From positions 72,661 to 136,660 of the forward strand of contig NZ_JBHSEF010000010.1 in the NCBI RefSeq assembly GCF_042649045.1: a DNA stretch of 64,000 nt, in the 5' to 3' direction. The first letter of the stretch is position 1, and every line of letters starts with the position of its first letter. Under the pieces are notes generated by a model, which had not been told where the DNA came from, did not search any database, and worked only from the letters and a program-made list of their open reading frames with translations. Shown here in pieces: positions 8,700 through 18,249 of this stretch. Source of the DNA: Chryseomicrobium palamuruense. Lineage in GTDB: Bacteria; Bacillota; Bacilli; Bacillales_A; Planococcaceae. The position numbers and the translations under genes are program-made.

Positions 8700-9036
8700 A
8701 TTTTCTAGTAAAAAAAATAGACTATCTCTAGCGATTATGTGGGTGGAGTAATGTCAGGGACATTGGAGCAGTTGGCAGGGAAGTAGGCATATAATAGAAA
8801 TTAGAAGGACTTAGTGATTTTGTATCTCAAAAGAAAAGATAACTTACCTTTATAGGGTAATTCCTAAACATAGATGTTCTCAAATCTTTGAGCGCATCTA
8901 TGTTTTTTTATGTCAATCTTTAAAACGAAGGAGTGATTCAAATTGAAATTAACAGAATCATTCATGAAATCAGTTGATTTACTTGTTAGTAGATAACACG
9001 AATAGATAAAAAAAGTAATGAATTTTCTAAATAATG
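8700..9036. other. Gap between the IS right end and the peptide operon
   Basis: A plus-strand frame just after the IS ends in ..SDYVGGVMSGTLEQLAGK and a stop at about 8785; it could be a truncated gene tail but is too short to identify. A terminator (8866-8909) follows. A 17-codon TTG-started frame at 8943-8996 has a strong AAGGAG 9 bases upstream and no recognisable product; it may be a leader peptide or the stump of a deleted gene. Confidence 0.4.
8866..8909 (+). terminator. Rho-independent terminator with nested stem
   Basis: AACATAGATG pairs with CATCTATGTT and an inner CTCAAA/TTTGAG stem extends it; TTTTTTT follows. Confidence 0.8.
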
Positions 9037-9065
9037 TTGCAATGTCCGTTTGATGGAGGTATTAT
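9037..9065 (+). promoter_or_regulatory. Sigma-A-type promoter of the peptide/pyroglutamate operon
   Basis: TTGCAA (9037-9042), a 17-base spacer and TATTAT (9060-9065), 60 bases upstream of the first gene. Confidence 0.6.
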
Positions 9066-9083
9066 AGTCCTAACTAATAATTA

Positions 9084-9098
9084 TGAAATGGCGTTTCA
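9084..9098 (+). promoter_or_regulatory. Candidate operator: inverted repeat in the operon leader
   Basis: TGAAATGGCGTTTCA (5-bp arms) sits just after the predicted transcription start and before dppD, where a repressor would block initiation. The IclR-type regulator encoded in the operon is the natural candidate ligand (inference). Confidence 0.4.
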
Positions 9099-9124
9099 CA
9101 TAATGGAACGAAAGGGTGAACGAA

Positions 9125-10108
9125 ATGTCAACCACCATTCTTGAAGTAAAAGAATTAAAGGTCGGAATTTCTACCGATGATCAAGAAATACATATTGTAA
9201 ATGGCGTAAATTTCTCACTAGGAAAAGGTGAAGTCCTGGGGATTGTAGGAGAATCGGGATGCGGGAAAAGTCTTACATCCTTATCGTTAATGAATTTATT
9301 ACCGCCGGGTGTGAAGAGACAGAGCGGAGACATTATAGTAAATTCGAAGAATTTTAGTGAAAACTCAAAAAAACAGTGGAGAGAAGTACGGGGAAAGAAA
9401 TTAGCCATGATTTTTCAAGAGCCAATGAGTTCTTTAAATCCTGTGTATAAAATAGGCCATCAAATCTCTGAAATGATTTTGAATCATGAAGAAATGACAA
9501 AAAAACAAGCCCGTTTACGTGCATTAGAAATGTTAAAGCTAGTGGGAATTCCTCGCCCAGAACAAGTTCTCGATGAATATCCTCATCAATTGTCGGGAGG
9601 AATGAGACAACGTGTCATGATCGCCATGGCTCTTTCATGTAACCCTGAGGTTCTCATAGCCGATGAACCAACCACTGCTCTTGATGTGACCATTCAGGCT
9701 CAAATCCTAGAATTAATTAAAGATATCCAATCGAAACTAGAAATGTCAGTCATATTAATTACCCATGATTTAGGTGTGGTAGCAGAGACTTGTGACAGAG
9801 TAATTGTTATGTATGCGGGCGAAGTAGTTGAAAATTCTCAGATCAATGAGTTATTTGATGCACCTAAGCATCCATATACTCAGGGGTTATTAAATTCTTT
9901 ACCGGACATTGAAACACAGAAGGAATACTTAGAATCGATTCCAGGAGTTGTGCCTGCGCCTGGTGAAATGCCTGTAGGTTGTCGTTTCGCACCTAGATGT
10001 AAATTCGCACATGATCGCTGCTCGATAGAACCTCCTACAATTCAAGTCAATGAGAACTCTCAAGTCAAATGTTGGTTATACGCAAATGAAGAGGGGGGAG
10101 TTAAATGA
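9125..10108 (+). CDS. dppD: Oligopeptide ABC transporter ATPase (DppD/OppD)
   Basis: A ~327-residue ATP-binding subunit. Walker A GESGCGKS near residue 42, signature LSGGMRQR near 156, Walker B VLIADEP with TTALD, switch histidine in ITHDLG, and the C-terminal oligopeptide-transporter motif with CRFAPRCKFAHDRC. I prefer ATG 9125 (AAAGGG 8 bases upstream) over GTG 9116. First gene of a long operon; overlaps dppF by four bases. It powers the permease DppBC encoded after the binding lipoprotein. The downstream genes suggest the cargo includes pyroglutamyl peptides. Confidence 0.92.
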   Translation: MSTTILEVKELKVGISTDDQEIHIVNGVNFSLGKGEVLGIVGESGCGKSLTSLSLMNLLPPGVKRQSGDIIVNSKNFSENSKKQWREVRGKKLAMIFQEPMSSLNPVYKIGHQISEMILNHEEMTKKQARLRALEMLKLVGIPRPEQVLDEYPHQLSGGMRQRVMIAMALSCNPEVLIADEPTTALDVTIQAQILELIKDIQSKLEMSVILITHDLGVVAETCDRVIVMYAGEVVENSQINELFDAPKHPYTQGLLNSLPDIETQKEYLESIPGVVPAPGEMPVGCRFAPRCKFAHDRCSIEPPTIQVNENSQVKCWLYANEEGGVK

Positions 10109-11112
10109 CTGTAAAAGAGCCATTATTGGAAATCAAAAATCTTCAAAAACATTTTGTTGTAAAAGGTGGATTGTTTGGAAGGAAAAACTTACAAACGGTC
10201 AAAGCAGTTGATGATGTATCCTTTAAAGTTTATCAAGGGGAAACATTCGGAATCGTGGGAGAATCAGGATGTGGAAAAAGTACGACAGGTAGACTTCTAT
10301 TAAAACTGTTGGAACCAACATCTGGAGAAGTACTCTTTGAAGGGAAAGATATCGCTCACCTATCTCAAAAAGAAATGAGATTGTTAAGGAAAGACTTACA
10401 AATTGTATTTCAAGATCCATTTGCTTCATTAAATCCACGTATGAAAGTTTTTGAAATCATAGAAGAGCCGCTTATTAATTTTGGTTATTCCGATAAGAAA
10501 GAGCGCAGTGAAATCGTACATGAAATTGCAAGTAAGGTTGGACTTTCGGCGAATCAACTGAAAAGATTTCCACATGAATTTTCAGGAGGTCAACGACAAC
10601 GAATTGGCATAGCCAGAGCATTAGTTACAAAGCCGAAAATTATTATCGCAGATGAACCGGTATCCGCACTAGACGTATCCATTCAATCACAAGTATTGAA
10701 TCTATTAAAAGACTTGCAAAAAGAGTTTGGGTTAACCTATGTCTTTATTTCACATGATTTGAGTGTTGTTAAGCACTTTTGTGATCGGATTGGTGTGATG
10801 TATTTAGGTAAAGTTGTAGAAATAGCTGATAGGGAGAATTTATACACAGAAGCATTACATCCTTATGCCAAAGCTTTATTATCTGCAGTGCCAAGCCCGC
10901 ATCCATCAAAAAAGAAGGAAAGAATTATTTTATCGGGCGATGTTCCTAGCCCTTCAAATCCACCCTCTGGTTGTACGTTTCATCCACGTTGTCCATATAA
11001 AATGGACATCTGTTCAACAATTAAACCAGAATTACGTGAAGTAAGACCAAACCGTTATGTTTCCTGTCATTTATATAATGAAGTACCTGATAGTGGAGTG
11101 ACATATGAGTAA
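10105..11112 (+). CDS. dppF: Oligopeptide ABC transporter ATPase (DppF/OppF)
   Basis: A 335-residue second ATPase of the transporter. Walker A GESGCGKSTT, signature FSGGQRQRI, Walker B IIIADEP with VSALD, switch histidine ISHDLS, and the C-terminal CTFHPRCPYKMDIC module. It starts at ATG 10105 within the dppD stop (ATGA) and overlaps the next gene by eight bases, so translation is coupled. It pairs with DppD as the heterodimeric motor. Confidence 0.92.
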   Translation: MTVKEPLLEIKNLQKHFVVKGGLFGRKNLQTVKAVDDVSFKVYQGETFGIVGESGCGKSTTGRLLLKLLEPTSGEVLFEGKDIAHLSQKEMRLLRKDLQIVFQDPFASLNPRMKVFEIIEEPLINFGYSDKKERSEIVHEIASKVGLSANQLKRFPHEFSGGQRQRIGIARALVTKPKIIIADEPVSALDVSIQSQVLNLLKDLQKEFGLTYVFISHDLSVVKHFCDRIGVMYLGKVVEIADRENLYTEALHPYAKALLSAVPSPHPSKKKERIILSGDVPSPSNPPSGCTFHPRCPYKMDICSTIKPELREVRPNRYVSCHLYNEVPDSGVTYE

Positions 11113-11896
11113 AACAATTGAAAAGGGACTTCGTCTATTAGATTTATTCACTGAAGAAAGACCTTATTTACGATTAAACGATATTCATAAGCTAACGGAC
11201 ATGCCTAAGCCTACTCTCTTAAGAATTCTAAGTTCATTTGAAGAGTTGGGATACTTGCAAAGGGTGGCTATCCAAGAAAATGGGCTAGTCAGCGATTCTA
11301 AAACATACAGCCTAGGGTTGAAATTTTTAGAAATGGCACAACGTGTGGAAAGTAGATTTGAAATACGAAGTATCGCTTATCCATATATGAAAGAGTTGCA
11401 GGAGAAATATAATGAAGCAGTTCAATTAGTCGTAGTTAATCAAGACACTGGCGTGTACATTGAGAAAGTTGAAAGCACACGACCTGTTCGATTGTATACT
11501 CGCGTGGGTCGTCAGGCTCCTTTATATGCAGGGGCTTGTACACGAACGCTTCTAGCATTTTTAAATCAAGAAGCACAAGAACGGATATTGTCAGGCGAGT
11601 TTATAAAATTTGCAAACGGCACGCTAGAATCAAGACAAGCAATCGAAGAACAGCTTAAGCTCACAATCGAGAGAGGTTATAGTTACAGTGATTCGGAGCT
11701 TGAAGAAGGAACAGCTTCACTTGCCGTTCCGATCTTTAACCGTTTTGGCGAAGTCATGTACTCGATTAGTATTGCAAGCTTTTCATCTACGTTAACTCGA
11801 GAACGAGTGGACGAGTATATAGATTCCCTATGGGAAGCAGCGGCAAGTATTTCAAAACAACTCGGTTATAAAGAAAGATATCCATATAGTAATTAA
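11105..11896 (+). CDS. IclR-family transcriptional regulator (KipR-like)
   Basis: 263 residues: an N-terminal winged helix (KGLRLLDLFTEE.., LNDIHKLTDMPKPTLLRIL..LGYL) and a C-terminal IclR effector domain with GRQAPLYAGACTRTLLAFL and the end motif SIAS..FSSTLTRE. In B. subtilis the IclR-type KipR represses the ycsF-kipI-kipA (pxpABC) operon; here an IclR protein sits in the same operon as pxpBAC. A KipR-like role, sensing pyroglutamate or a related metabolite, is therefore likely but inferred. It overlaps dppF by eight bases. Confidence 0.85.
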   Translation: MSKTIEKGLRLLDLFTEERPYLRLNDIHKLTDMPKPTLLRILSSFEELGYLQRVAIQENGLVSDSKTYSLGLKFLEMAQRVESRFEIRSIAYPYMKELQEKYNEAVQLVVVNQDTGVYIEKVESTRPVRLYTRVGRQAPLYAGACTRTLLAFLNQEAQERILSGEFIKFANGTLESRQAIEEQLKLTIERGYSYSDSELEEGTASLAVPIFNRFGEVMYSISIASFSSTLTRERVDEYIDSLWEAAASISKQLGYKERYPYSN

Positions 11897-11914
11897 AAAA
11901 AGGGAGGCAATGAA

Positions 11915-13501
11915 ATGAATAAAAAATTAGTGATGTTAGTTGTAGCACTAGTAGTCTCACTGATTTTAGCAGCATGTAACAACTCTTCTACTTCTTCTGG
12001 AGATCAAAATGATGAAGGGGAAGATACAAGTTCGGCGGATAATCCAGTCACTGGAAGAGAGGGAGAGCTTGTCATCGGAGTTGCAGGTGAACCTCAAAAC
12101 TGGGACCCTATCGATACATTCTTACTTGATTGGAGTACAGTTGCCACATCTGTATTTGAAGGGTTAATAGATCGTTCGTTAGATTTAGAATTACAACCAG
12201 GCTTGGCTGAGAGCTGGGAATATTTAGACGATTCAACGATTGAATTTAAGCTTCGTCAAGGTGTCCAGTTCCATAATGGAGAACCTTTTAACGCAGAGGC
12301 GGTTAAATTTACATTCGATCGATTATTAGGTGAAGAAGGCCAACAAGGTCCTCAATATTCAAACTACACGTCTATTGACACGGTAGAAGTCATTGATGAA
12401 TACACGGTTCACATGAAACTAAAGGCTCAAGATCCAGTTTTACTAACTAAACTTGCAGGATATGGTGCTGTCATTGTACCACCTGGGTATATTGCTGAAA
12501 ATGGGGATGAGCACTTCAACAATAACCCTGTTGGAACAGGTCCATTTAAGATGACTTCCTATTCACGCGATCAAGAAATTGTTTTAGAAAAGAATGAGAA
12601 CTACTGGAAAGATGGGTCTCCTAAGTTAGATAAGGTCACGTTTAAAGTGATCCCTGAAGCGTCAACGCGTCTTGCTGAATTGCAAACTGGAAATATTGAT
12701 ATTATGAAACGTGTGGAAGTAGCACAAGCAGAAACAGTTAAAGGCGAAGGTTTCTTAGAGCTAGTAGAAGTAGGTACACCTACTGTTCATTCTTTACGGT
12801 TTGATGTTGCTGAATACCCTGTAGACGATGTTCGAGTTAGACAAGCGATTAACTATGCAATTGATATTGATGCGATTTTAGAAGAGATTTTAGGTGGCTA
12901 TGGAAAACCAATCAGTACGTACCAATCCGAACTATCATTTGGAAACAATCCTGATTTGGCTCCGTACGCTTATGATCCTGAAAAAGCGAAAGAACTATTA
13001 GCTGAAGCGGAAGTGCCAGAAGGTACTGAACTTGATTTATATATTCCTGGTAACAATGGAAACTTTAAAGAAATTGCGCAAGTAGTAGCTTATTACCTGG
13101 AAGAAGTGGGATTGAAATTAAATATTAACACGGTTGATAGTACGACATTAATCTCAGATTTAGTTCCAAGTGGAAATGCAGGACATATGTATTATCAAGG
13201 CTGGGGTGGATGGACACTCGATTTTGATAACACTGCGTACTTAATGTATCACGAAGGAGAACAATGGAATCCTTCATTTAAAGATGAAAGAGTAGAAGAA
13301 CTGCTAGCTGCACAGCGCGCTACAGTAGATCAAGGTGAACGCGAAGTCATCTTTAAAGAACTAACAGAGTTACTTTACGAATTAGCACCAGAAGTAAATG
13401 TCTATTCTGCTGTAGATCTTTATGCGGTTAATAAGCGTGTGCAAAACTTCCAACCTCCACATGAGGATCGCTTACGCTTAGAAGAAGTATCAGTTGAATA
13501 G
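11915..13501 (+). CDS. Peptide-binding lipoprotein (SBP family 5, DppE/OppA-like)
   Basis: 528 residues. A signal peptide with lipobox LAAC places Cys21 at the membrane anchor, followed by a Ser/Asp/Glu-rich linker and the SBP_bac_5 fold (PQNWDPIDTF.., LAESWE, FTFDRLL, NPVGTGPFK, VRQAINYAID..IL). GGGAGGC precedes the ATG. It captures extracellular peptides for the DppBCDF transporter. An intercistronic hairpin follows and probably raises its transcript above that of the permease genes. Confidence 0.92.
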   Translation: MNKKLVMLVVALVVSLILAACNNSSTSSGDQNDEGEDTSSADNPVTGREGELVIGVAGEPQNWDPIDTFLLDWSTVATSVFEGLIDRSLDLELQPGLAESWEYLDDSTIEFKLRQGVQFHNGEPFNAEAVKFTFDRLLGEEGQQGPQYSNYTSIDTVEVIDEYTVHMKLKAQDPVLLTKLAGYGAVIVPPGYIAENGDEHFNNNPVGTGPFKMTSYSRDQEIVLEKNENYWKDGSPKLDKVTFKVIPEASTRLAELQTGNIDIMKRVEVAQAETVKGEGFLELVEVGTPTVHSLRFDVAEYPVDDVRVRQAINYAIDIDAILEEILGGYGKPISTYQSELSFGNNPDLAPYAYDPEKAKELLAEAEVPEGTELDLYIPGNNGNFKEIAQVVAYYLEEVGLKLNINTVDSTTLISDLVPSGNAGHMYYQGWGGWTLDFDNTAYLMYHEGEQWNPSFKDERVEELLAAQRATVDQGEREVIFKELTELLYELAPEVNVYSAVDLYAVNKRVQNFQPPHEDRLRLEEVSVE

Positions 13502-13510
13502 TTAAGAAGG

Positions 13511-13547
13511 AAAAAAGATAGTATGTACATCATGCTATCTTTTTTTA
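13511..13547 (+). terminator. Intercistronic hairpin (partial terminator) after the binding protein
   Basis: AAAAAAGATAGTATG pairs with CATGCTATCTTTTTT (one G-U) and runs into TTTTTTT. It lies between the lipoprotein and permease genes, where partial termination typically favours the binding protein. Confidence 0.75.
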
Positions 13548-13565
13548 TAGAAAGGGTGACATCAA

Positions 13566-14498
13566 GTGCTTACATATATTGTTCAGCGATTGTTTCATAC
13601 ATTGCTCGTTGTTCTTGCCATCTCCTTTATTATCTTTTTCTCGATACGTTTAACGGGAGATCCGGTTGCCGTTATGTTTTCTGCTGGAGAGCCTACGAAA
13701 GAGGCAATTGAAGCAGTACGCCAAAATTTAGGCTTAGACCAACCATTACCGGTTCAATTTGGAATTTTCTTGAAAGGCTTATTCACATTCGATTTAGGAA
13801 CATCTTTCCGAAGTGGAATGCCTGTTATGGATTTGATATGGGAAAGACTACCTGCTACGCTCGCTCTAGCATTTGGTGGGATGGCTGTTGCTATTTTAAT
13901 CGCATTTCCAGTAGGTATCATTTCTGCTGTAAAGCGTGGGACAGCAATCGACTTTTTTGGTCGGATATTTTCATTGGTCGGTATTTCTTTTCCTAACTTT
14001 TGGCTAGGAATCATGCTTATTCTTATTTTTGCAGTGCATTTAAGATGGCTTCCATCCTCAGGATTTGATGGGTTTTCTTCATTAATATTACCTTCCATAA
14101 CTCTTGGAATGATCTTGTCAGGAATTTTAGCTAGGTTAGTTCGCTCATCCATGCTTGAAGTAATGAATCAACAATATATTTCAACCGCAAAGTCAAAAGG
14201 TCTTGCAGAATGGAAAGTCATTATTTTACATGCTTTTCGAAATGCTTTACTCCCGACCATCACATTTATTGGGTTGCAATTCGGGTCCCTTTTAGGCGGA
14301 ACGGTAATTATTGAACAAATATTTGCATGGCCTGGTATAGGACGACTTATTATCGATGCGATCAATCAGCGGGACTATCCAGTGATTCAAGGTGGAGTGA
14401 TATTCTTGGCAATGTTAATGGTATTCGTCAATCTTATTATCGATATAAGCTATACATTGATTGACCCTCGAATCAAGATTGGTGGTGGGAAATCGTGA
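13566..14498 (+). CDS. dppB: Oligopeptide ABC transporter permease (DppB/OppB)
   Basis: 310 residues, six predicted membrane helices. The N-terminal TYIVQRLFHTLLVVLAISF helix and the SIRLTGDP segment are typical of DppB, and the EAA loop reads EVMNQQYISTAKSKGL. GTG 13566 is used with AAAGGGTGA upstream. It ends in GTGA, which overlaps the start of dppC. Confidence 0.92.
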   Translation: MLTYIVQRLFHTLLVVLAISFIIFFSIRLTGDPVAVMFSAGEPTKEAIEAVRQNLGLDQPLPVQFGIFLKGLFTFDLGTSFRSGMPVMDLIWERLPATLALAFGGMAVAILIAFPVGIISAVKRGTAIDFFGRIFSLVGISFPNFWLGIMLILIFAVHLRWLPSSGFDGFSSLILPSITLGMILSGILARLVRSSMLEVMNQQYISTAKSKGLAEWKVIILHAFRNALLPTITFIGLQFGSLLGGTVIIEQIFAWPGIGRLIIDAINQRDYPVIQGGVIFLAMLMVFVNLIIDISYTLIDPRIKIGGGKS

Positions 14499-15355
14499 AG
14501 AAGACCACTTCAACTTGGAAATTTATAAAAAAGAATCCTGCTGGAATCCTTGGATTAATCCTTGTAATATTGACCGTAGGAACAGCTTTGTTTGCAGATT
14601 GGATTGCTCCGTTTGATCCATCAAAAGCCAGTTTAGGAGCCAGACTCGATGCACCGTCTTGGACGGCTGAGGGGAGTGAATCAGAATATTTTTTGGGTGG
14701 AGACCAGGTAGGACGTGATTTATTAAGTAGAATCATGCATGGTGCTCAAATTTCCCTCATGGTTGGATTCTTTGGGGTACTAATTTCACTCGTAATTGGG
14801 ACAATTCTTGGATTGATTTCTGGATTTTTTGGTAAATGGATGGACAATTTCATCATGCGTGTGGCAGATATACAACTTGCCTTCCCGTTTATTTTATTTG
14901 CCATAGTTATTATGAGTGTACTAGGAACAGGAATTTGGAAGATCATTATCATTCTGGGACTAACCTATTGGGTGGGCTTTGCTCGTCTGATTCGTGGGCA
15001 AGTCATCTCGCTGAAAGAGCAAGAATTCGTCCATGCCGCGAGAGCAAGTGGAGGAACAAACTTCACTATAATCAGACGACATATTTTACCGAATGTTATG
15101 TCCTCTATTTTAGTTCTAGGAACCATGTATATTGCTGAGTTTATACTCTTAGAGGCTTCTTTAACATTTTTAGGACTGGGTGTGGATCCTACGATTCCAT
15201 CTTGGGGTGGGATGTTAGCAGACAGTCGTAACTATGTGACGACTGCTTGGTGGACTGCTACGTTTCCTGGAATTGCAATTATGTTAACGGTACTTGGATT
15301 TAACTTACTTGGAGATTGGCTACGAGATCGATTCGACCCGAATATGAAAGTGTAG
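14495..15355 (+). CDS. dppC: Oligopeptide ABC transporter permease (DppC/OppC)
   Basis: 286 residues with the N-terminal OppC_N helix (FIKKNPAGILGLILVI) and a permease domain whose EAA loop is EFVHAARASGGTNFTIIRRHILPN. GTG start 14495 overlaps the dppB stop. Partner of DppB in the membrane channel. Confidence 0.92.
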   Translation: MKKTTSTWKFIKKNPAGILGLILVILTVGTALFADWIAPFDPSKASLGARLDAPSWTAEGSESEYFLGGDQVGRDLLSRIMHGAQISLMVGFFGVLISLVIGTILGLISGFFGKWMDNFIMRVADIQLAFPFILFAIVIMSVLGTGIWKIIIILGLTYWVGFARLIRGQVISLKEQEFVHAARASGGTNFTIIRRHILPNVMSSILVLGTMYIAEFILLEASLTFLGLGVDPTIPSWGGMLADSRNYVTTAWWTATFPGIAIMLTVLGFNLLGDWLRDRFDPNMKV

Positions 15356-15365
15356 GTGCACATCT

Positions 15366-18233
15366 ATGATAAACGATCACTTTTGGCTAGATGAGGACCT
15401 ATATAGGCACTCTTCAGACGGACTCAGAATAGGATTCGACCTATATATAAATCTTCCTGAAGATATCATGCCAGTTTCAATTATCGATTTTTGTGCGAGA
15501 GCTGGCTTTGAAACCAATGCTTTATCTTTGGATTTTTTTGAAAAATCGACTCAAAAATTCGAACTTCACTTTATTCAAAGTGATCAAACCATTTTGTCTA
15601 AAGCAGGTAATAAATATACAATCTTTTATGAATCAGAGCGCGAATTAAATGGATTTATTACTAATCTTGCAGCGGTGAGCATGACGGGGAAAGTACAGGA
15701 CCCCATTAGTATTAGAAGCTTAGATGAAATTTGGAGTTATTCTGGCTTTGGGTATTCTCATGAAGCGTCGCCTGAGAGGTCCCTCTCAATGAATATAAAA
15801 ATTGATCCTTTGTTGGTAGATCGAGAGGGGCTTATATCTTTAAGTTGTTTTGCAGCTCGAATTAGCTTACTTCATACGCACATACAGTTACCTCTATTGA
15901 ATGCAGAGGATGAGAGACATATCCTATTTGAAATAAAAGAATCAGAAACGAATGAACTGATTCTACAAAAGAGCAATACGTTGCTGCTTGAATGTAACAA
16001 GACTAATTTGAGTGCTGTAGTACGTTCCCTAACCACTTCTAAGCATTGGAGTGAAGGGGGTTCATTTGCTTGGTGGTCCAAAAAAATGGAAATAGACAAT
16101 AGACTTCAACCTATTGAAATAGATTCTGCCCCTATTCTGCATGAAAAGTGGACAAATACAGGAGAAGTAAATGAATTATTGACGTTGATCGACTCAAAGA
16201 AAAAGGAATTATCAGGAGAGGTCATCGTATTTATATCGAAAGATAAAAGAGTACGAGAGTCTTTAGTAGAAAAGCTTCAAACAATAGCGCCGTCAGTTGA
16301 AAAGTGGACGATAGTAAATTCGTTTAAGCCGGGGTACTGTTGGATAGAGGAAACGGTTATACCAGAATTAAAGGATAAAAAAGAATCCATAACTAGTATT
16401 AAGGTTGTTGCCAAAAAGGAAGTGCCGACTGATAATTTGGAACTTCCTATACGGTGGTTGCAAGAGATGTACCCTATCGACCATTTATTAAGTTCTTCCT
16501 TTAACCTGCCCCTATCTGATATCAAGTTGGATTTATCAGAGGCGCAAGATGAAACCTATAGTGTCTATATAAAAACATCTGCAAACTCAGAATGGCGCGA
16601 GACACATTCTTTTTCCGTACTTACCTCAACAGTTCCCTATGTTGATCATGAAAGAGTAGCAACTCCTACTACTTCAGGGATATTTGTAAGGGGTAACACG
16701 AAATGGTCCGAAACCATTCAAACAGATCGAGAACGCTTTTATTTGTATTATTTACAGCACATTCTTCCTAAACTTGAGAATCTCGTATTACCAGCGGCTA
16801 TGGGCCAAGGATATACTAGCCCTTTATTTAAACGAATAGAAATTGATGTTTGGATGAACGAAGAAGAAAGAGAACTTGGCATCGATCAGGAAAGAATCTC
16901 ATCACTAGAAGCCCTTCATGAAGACCTCTACTTTAATACGTTGGATTACTTTGACTATTTGGGGGAGCGTACAACTGGAAAAGGGTATAATGCGCCTGGG
17001 GGAATTGTACCCCTTATGCATTTATCTGATGAGACCACGCCTAAAGCAGAAATTAAGGTATATGGATGGCATCAATGTTCAACTCCTCTACCTATAACAA
17101 GCTCTCTATCGTTTACGAATGAAGGGCACTTAGAAACTGCGAGTATGAACTATGAAAACAAGGTAATAGACGTACCGATTAAACCTTTTGATTCACCGGA
17201 AACATCGTATCATCCAGATGTAGATAAAGAACTTACTAATCCGAACGTATTCATAAAATATGCAGACTTTTCTTTTGAAGGGCATCCAATTCCGGTATTC
17301 GAATGGTTTCAGTCAACTGGAGCAGATTTCGTTTCAACGCATAAGCTCTCCATCTATCGGAAAACAATTTTTATTGAAGCCGGTCATCACGCAAACGAGG
17401 TTTCAAGTACTCCAGCTGTGTTCGAATTGATTAAGAAGTTAGACGATAACTACGGTGATACGTGGCGTAGTCACTTAAACATTGTTTCCATACCTGCTAG
17501 CAACCCAGATGGGTTTACTTTGCTTCAACGTTTAGTGAATGAGCACCCCAAATGGAAACATCACGCGGCGAGATACAACGCAGTGGGTCTGGAATTTGCA
17601 CACATCCGGTGGCAGGAAACAATTTTTGGTGAAGCTAATGTGTTTCCAGAAGTGATGCGACGATGGGCACCAGATATCATAATTGATGATCATGGAATTC
17701 CAAGTCATGAATGGGTCCAACCTTTTGCAGGATACAATAGTCCACCTAGATTCCCTGTTTCTTATTTCTTACCGAGTGCCAAGCTATATGGCATTGGAAG
17801 AACGGCAGAATGTGAAGAACTTGCTATTCACAAGAGTAATTTAAATACACTTGTACATGCAGTGAATGATGAATTCGACAAAACAAAAATAGCAGATATG
17901 AACAGATATTGGCGCAATCGATTTGAATTGTACGGTAATAGATGGTTGCCCGATGTTTTCCCTCTAGAAACAAGTGAAAATATTAACTTCTATACTCAAA
18001 TGTCAGTTACACCGACCTATTCTGCTGTAGGGATTTTTAGATACCCTTCGTGGGTAGCGGCTGATATTATTTCAGAAGCAGCAGACGAGGTAGTATATGA
18101 TGAAGAATTGCGAGACTGTATTGAGGCGCACTGCATATTTAATTTTGCCATTGTAAAAAGGATCATCCATGCGGATATACATCCGATTCGTGAAGGGAAT
18201 AAGTTGTTTAGACAACGACCTTTAAAACTTTAA
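15366..18233 (+). CDS. Large M14-type zinc carboxypeptidase-like protein, 955 aa
   Basis: No signal peptide is visible, so it is probably cytoplasmic. The C-terminal part (about residues 630-950) is an M14-like peptidase: HANE at 675-678 supplies the H-x-x-E zinc pair, SNPDG near 712 matches the NPDG stretch of the family, and His776 in DDHG is a candidate third ligand. The first ~600 residues match no family I recognise. It sits between the peptide permease and pyroglutamyl peptidase, so it probably trims imported peptides, perhaps acyl- or pyroglutamyl-capped ones (inference). Only 10 bases separate it from dppC. Confidence 0.7.
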   Translation: MINDHFWLDEDLYRHSSDGLRIGFDLYINLPEDIMPVSIIDFCARAGFETNALSLDFFEKSTQKFELHFIQSDQTILSKAGNKYTIFYESERELNGFITNLAAVSMTGKVQDPISIRSLDEIWSYSGFGYSHEASPERSLSMNIKIDPLLVDREGLISLSCFAARISLLHTHIQLPLLNAEDERHILFEIKESETNELILQKSNTLLLECNKTNLSAVVRSLTTSKHWSEGGSFAWWSKKMEIDNRLQPIEIDSAPILHEKWTNTGEVNELLTLIDSKKKELSGEVIVFISKDKRVRESLVEKLQTIAPSVEKWTIVNSFKPGYCWIEETVIPELKDKKESITSIKVVAKKEVPTDNLELPIRWLQEMYPIDHLLSSSFNLPLSDIKLDLSEAQDETYSVYIKTSANSEWRETHSFSVLTSTVPYVDHERVATPTTSGIFVRGNTKWSETIQTDRERFYLYYLQHILPKLENLVLPAAMGQGYTSPLFKRIEIDVWMNEEERELGIDQERISSLEALHEDLYFNTLDYFDYLGERTTGKGYNAPGGIVPLMHLSDETTPKAEIKVYGWHQCSTPLPITSSLSFTNEGHLETASMNYENKVIDVPIKPFDSPETSYHPDVDKELTNPNVFIKYADFSFEGHPIPVFEWFQSTGADFVSTHKLSIYRKTIFIEAGHHANEVSSTPAVFELIKKLDDNYGDTWRSHLNIVSIPASNPDGFTLLQRLVNEHPKWKHHAARYNAVGLEFAHIRWQETIFGEANVFPEVMRRWAPDIIIDDHGIPSHEWVQPFAGYNSPPRFPVSYFLPSAKLYGIGRTAECEELAIHKSNLNTLVHAVNDEFDKTKIADMNRYWRNRFELYGNRWLPDVFPLETSENINFYTQMSVTPTYSAVGIFRYPSWVAADIISEAADEVVYDEELRDCIEAHCIFNFAIVKRIIHADIHPIREGNKLFRQRPLKL

Positions 18234-18249
18234 AGAGAGAGGTTTTACT

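Noticed and set aside
8830..8909. Riboswitch in front of the peptide operon
   Set aside because: A good terminator is present, but no conserved aptamer motif was recognised and the operon promoter lies downstream of it.
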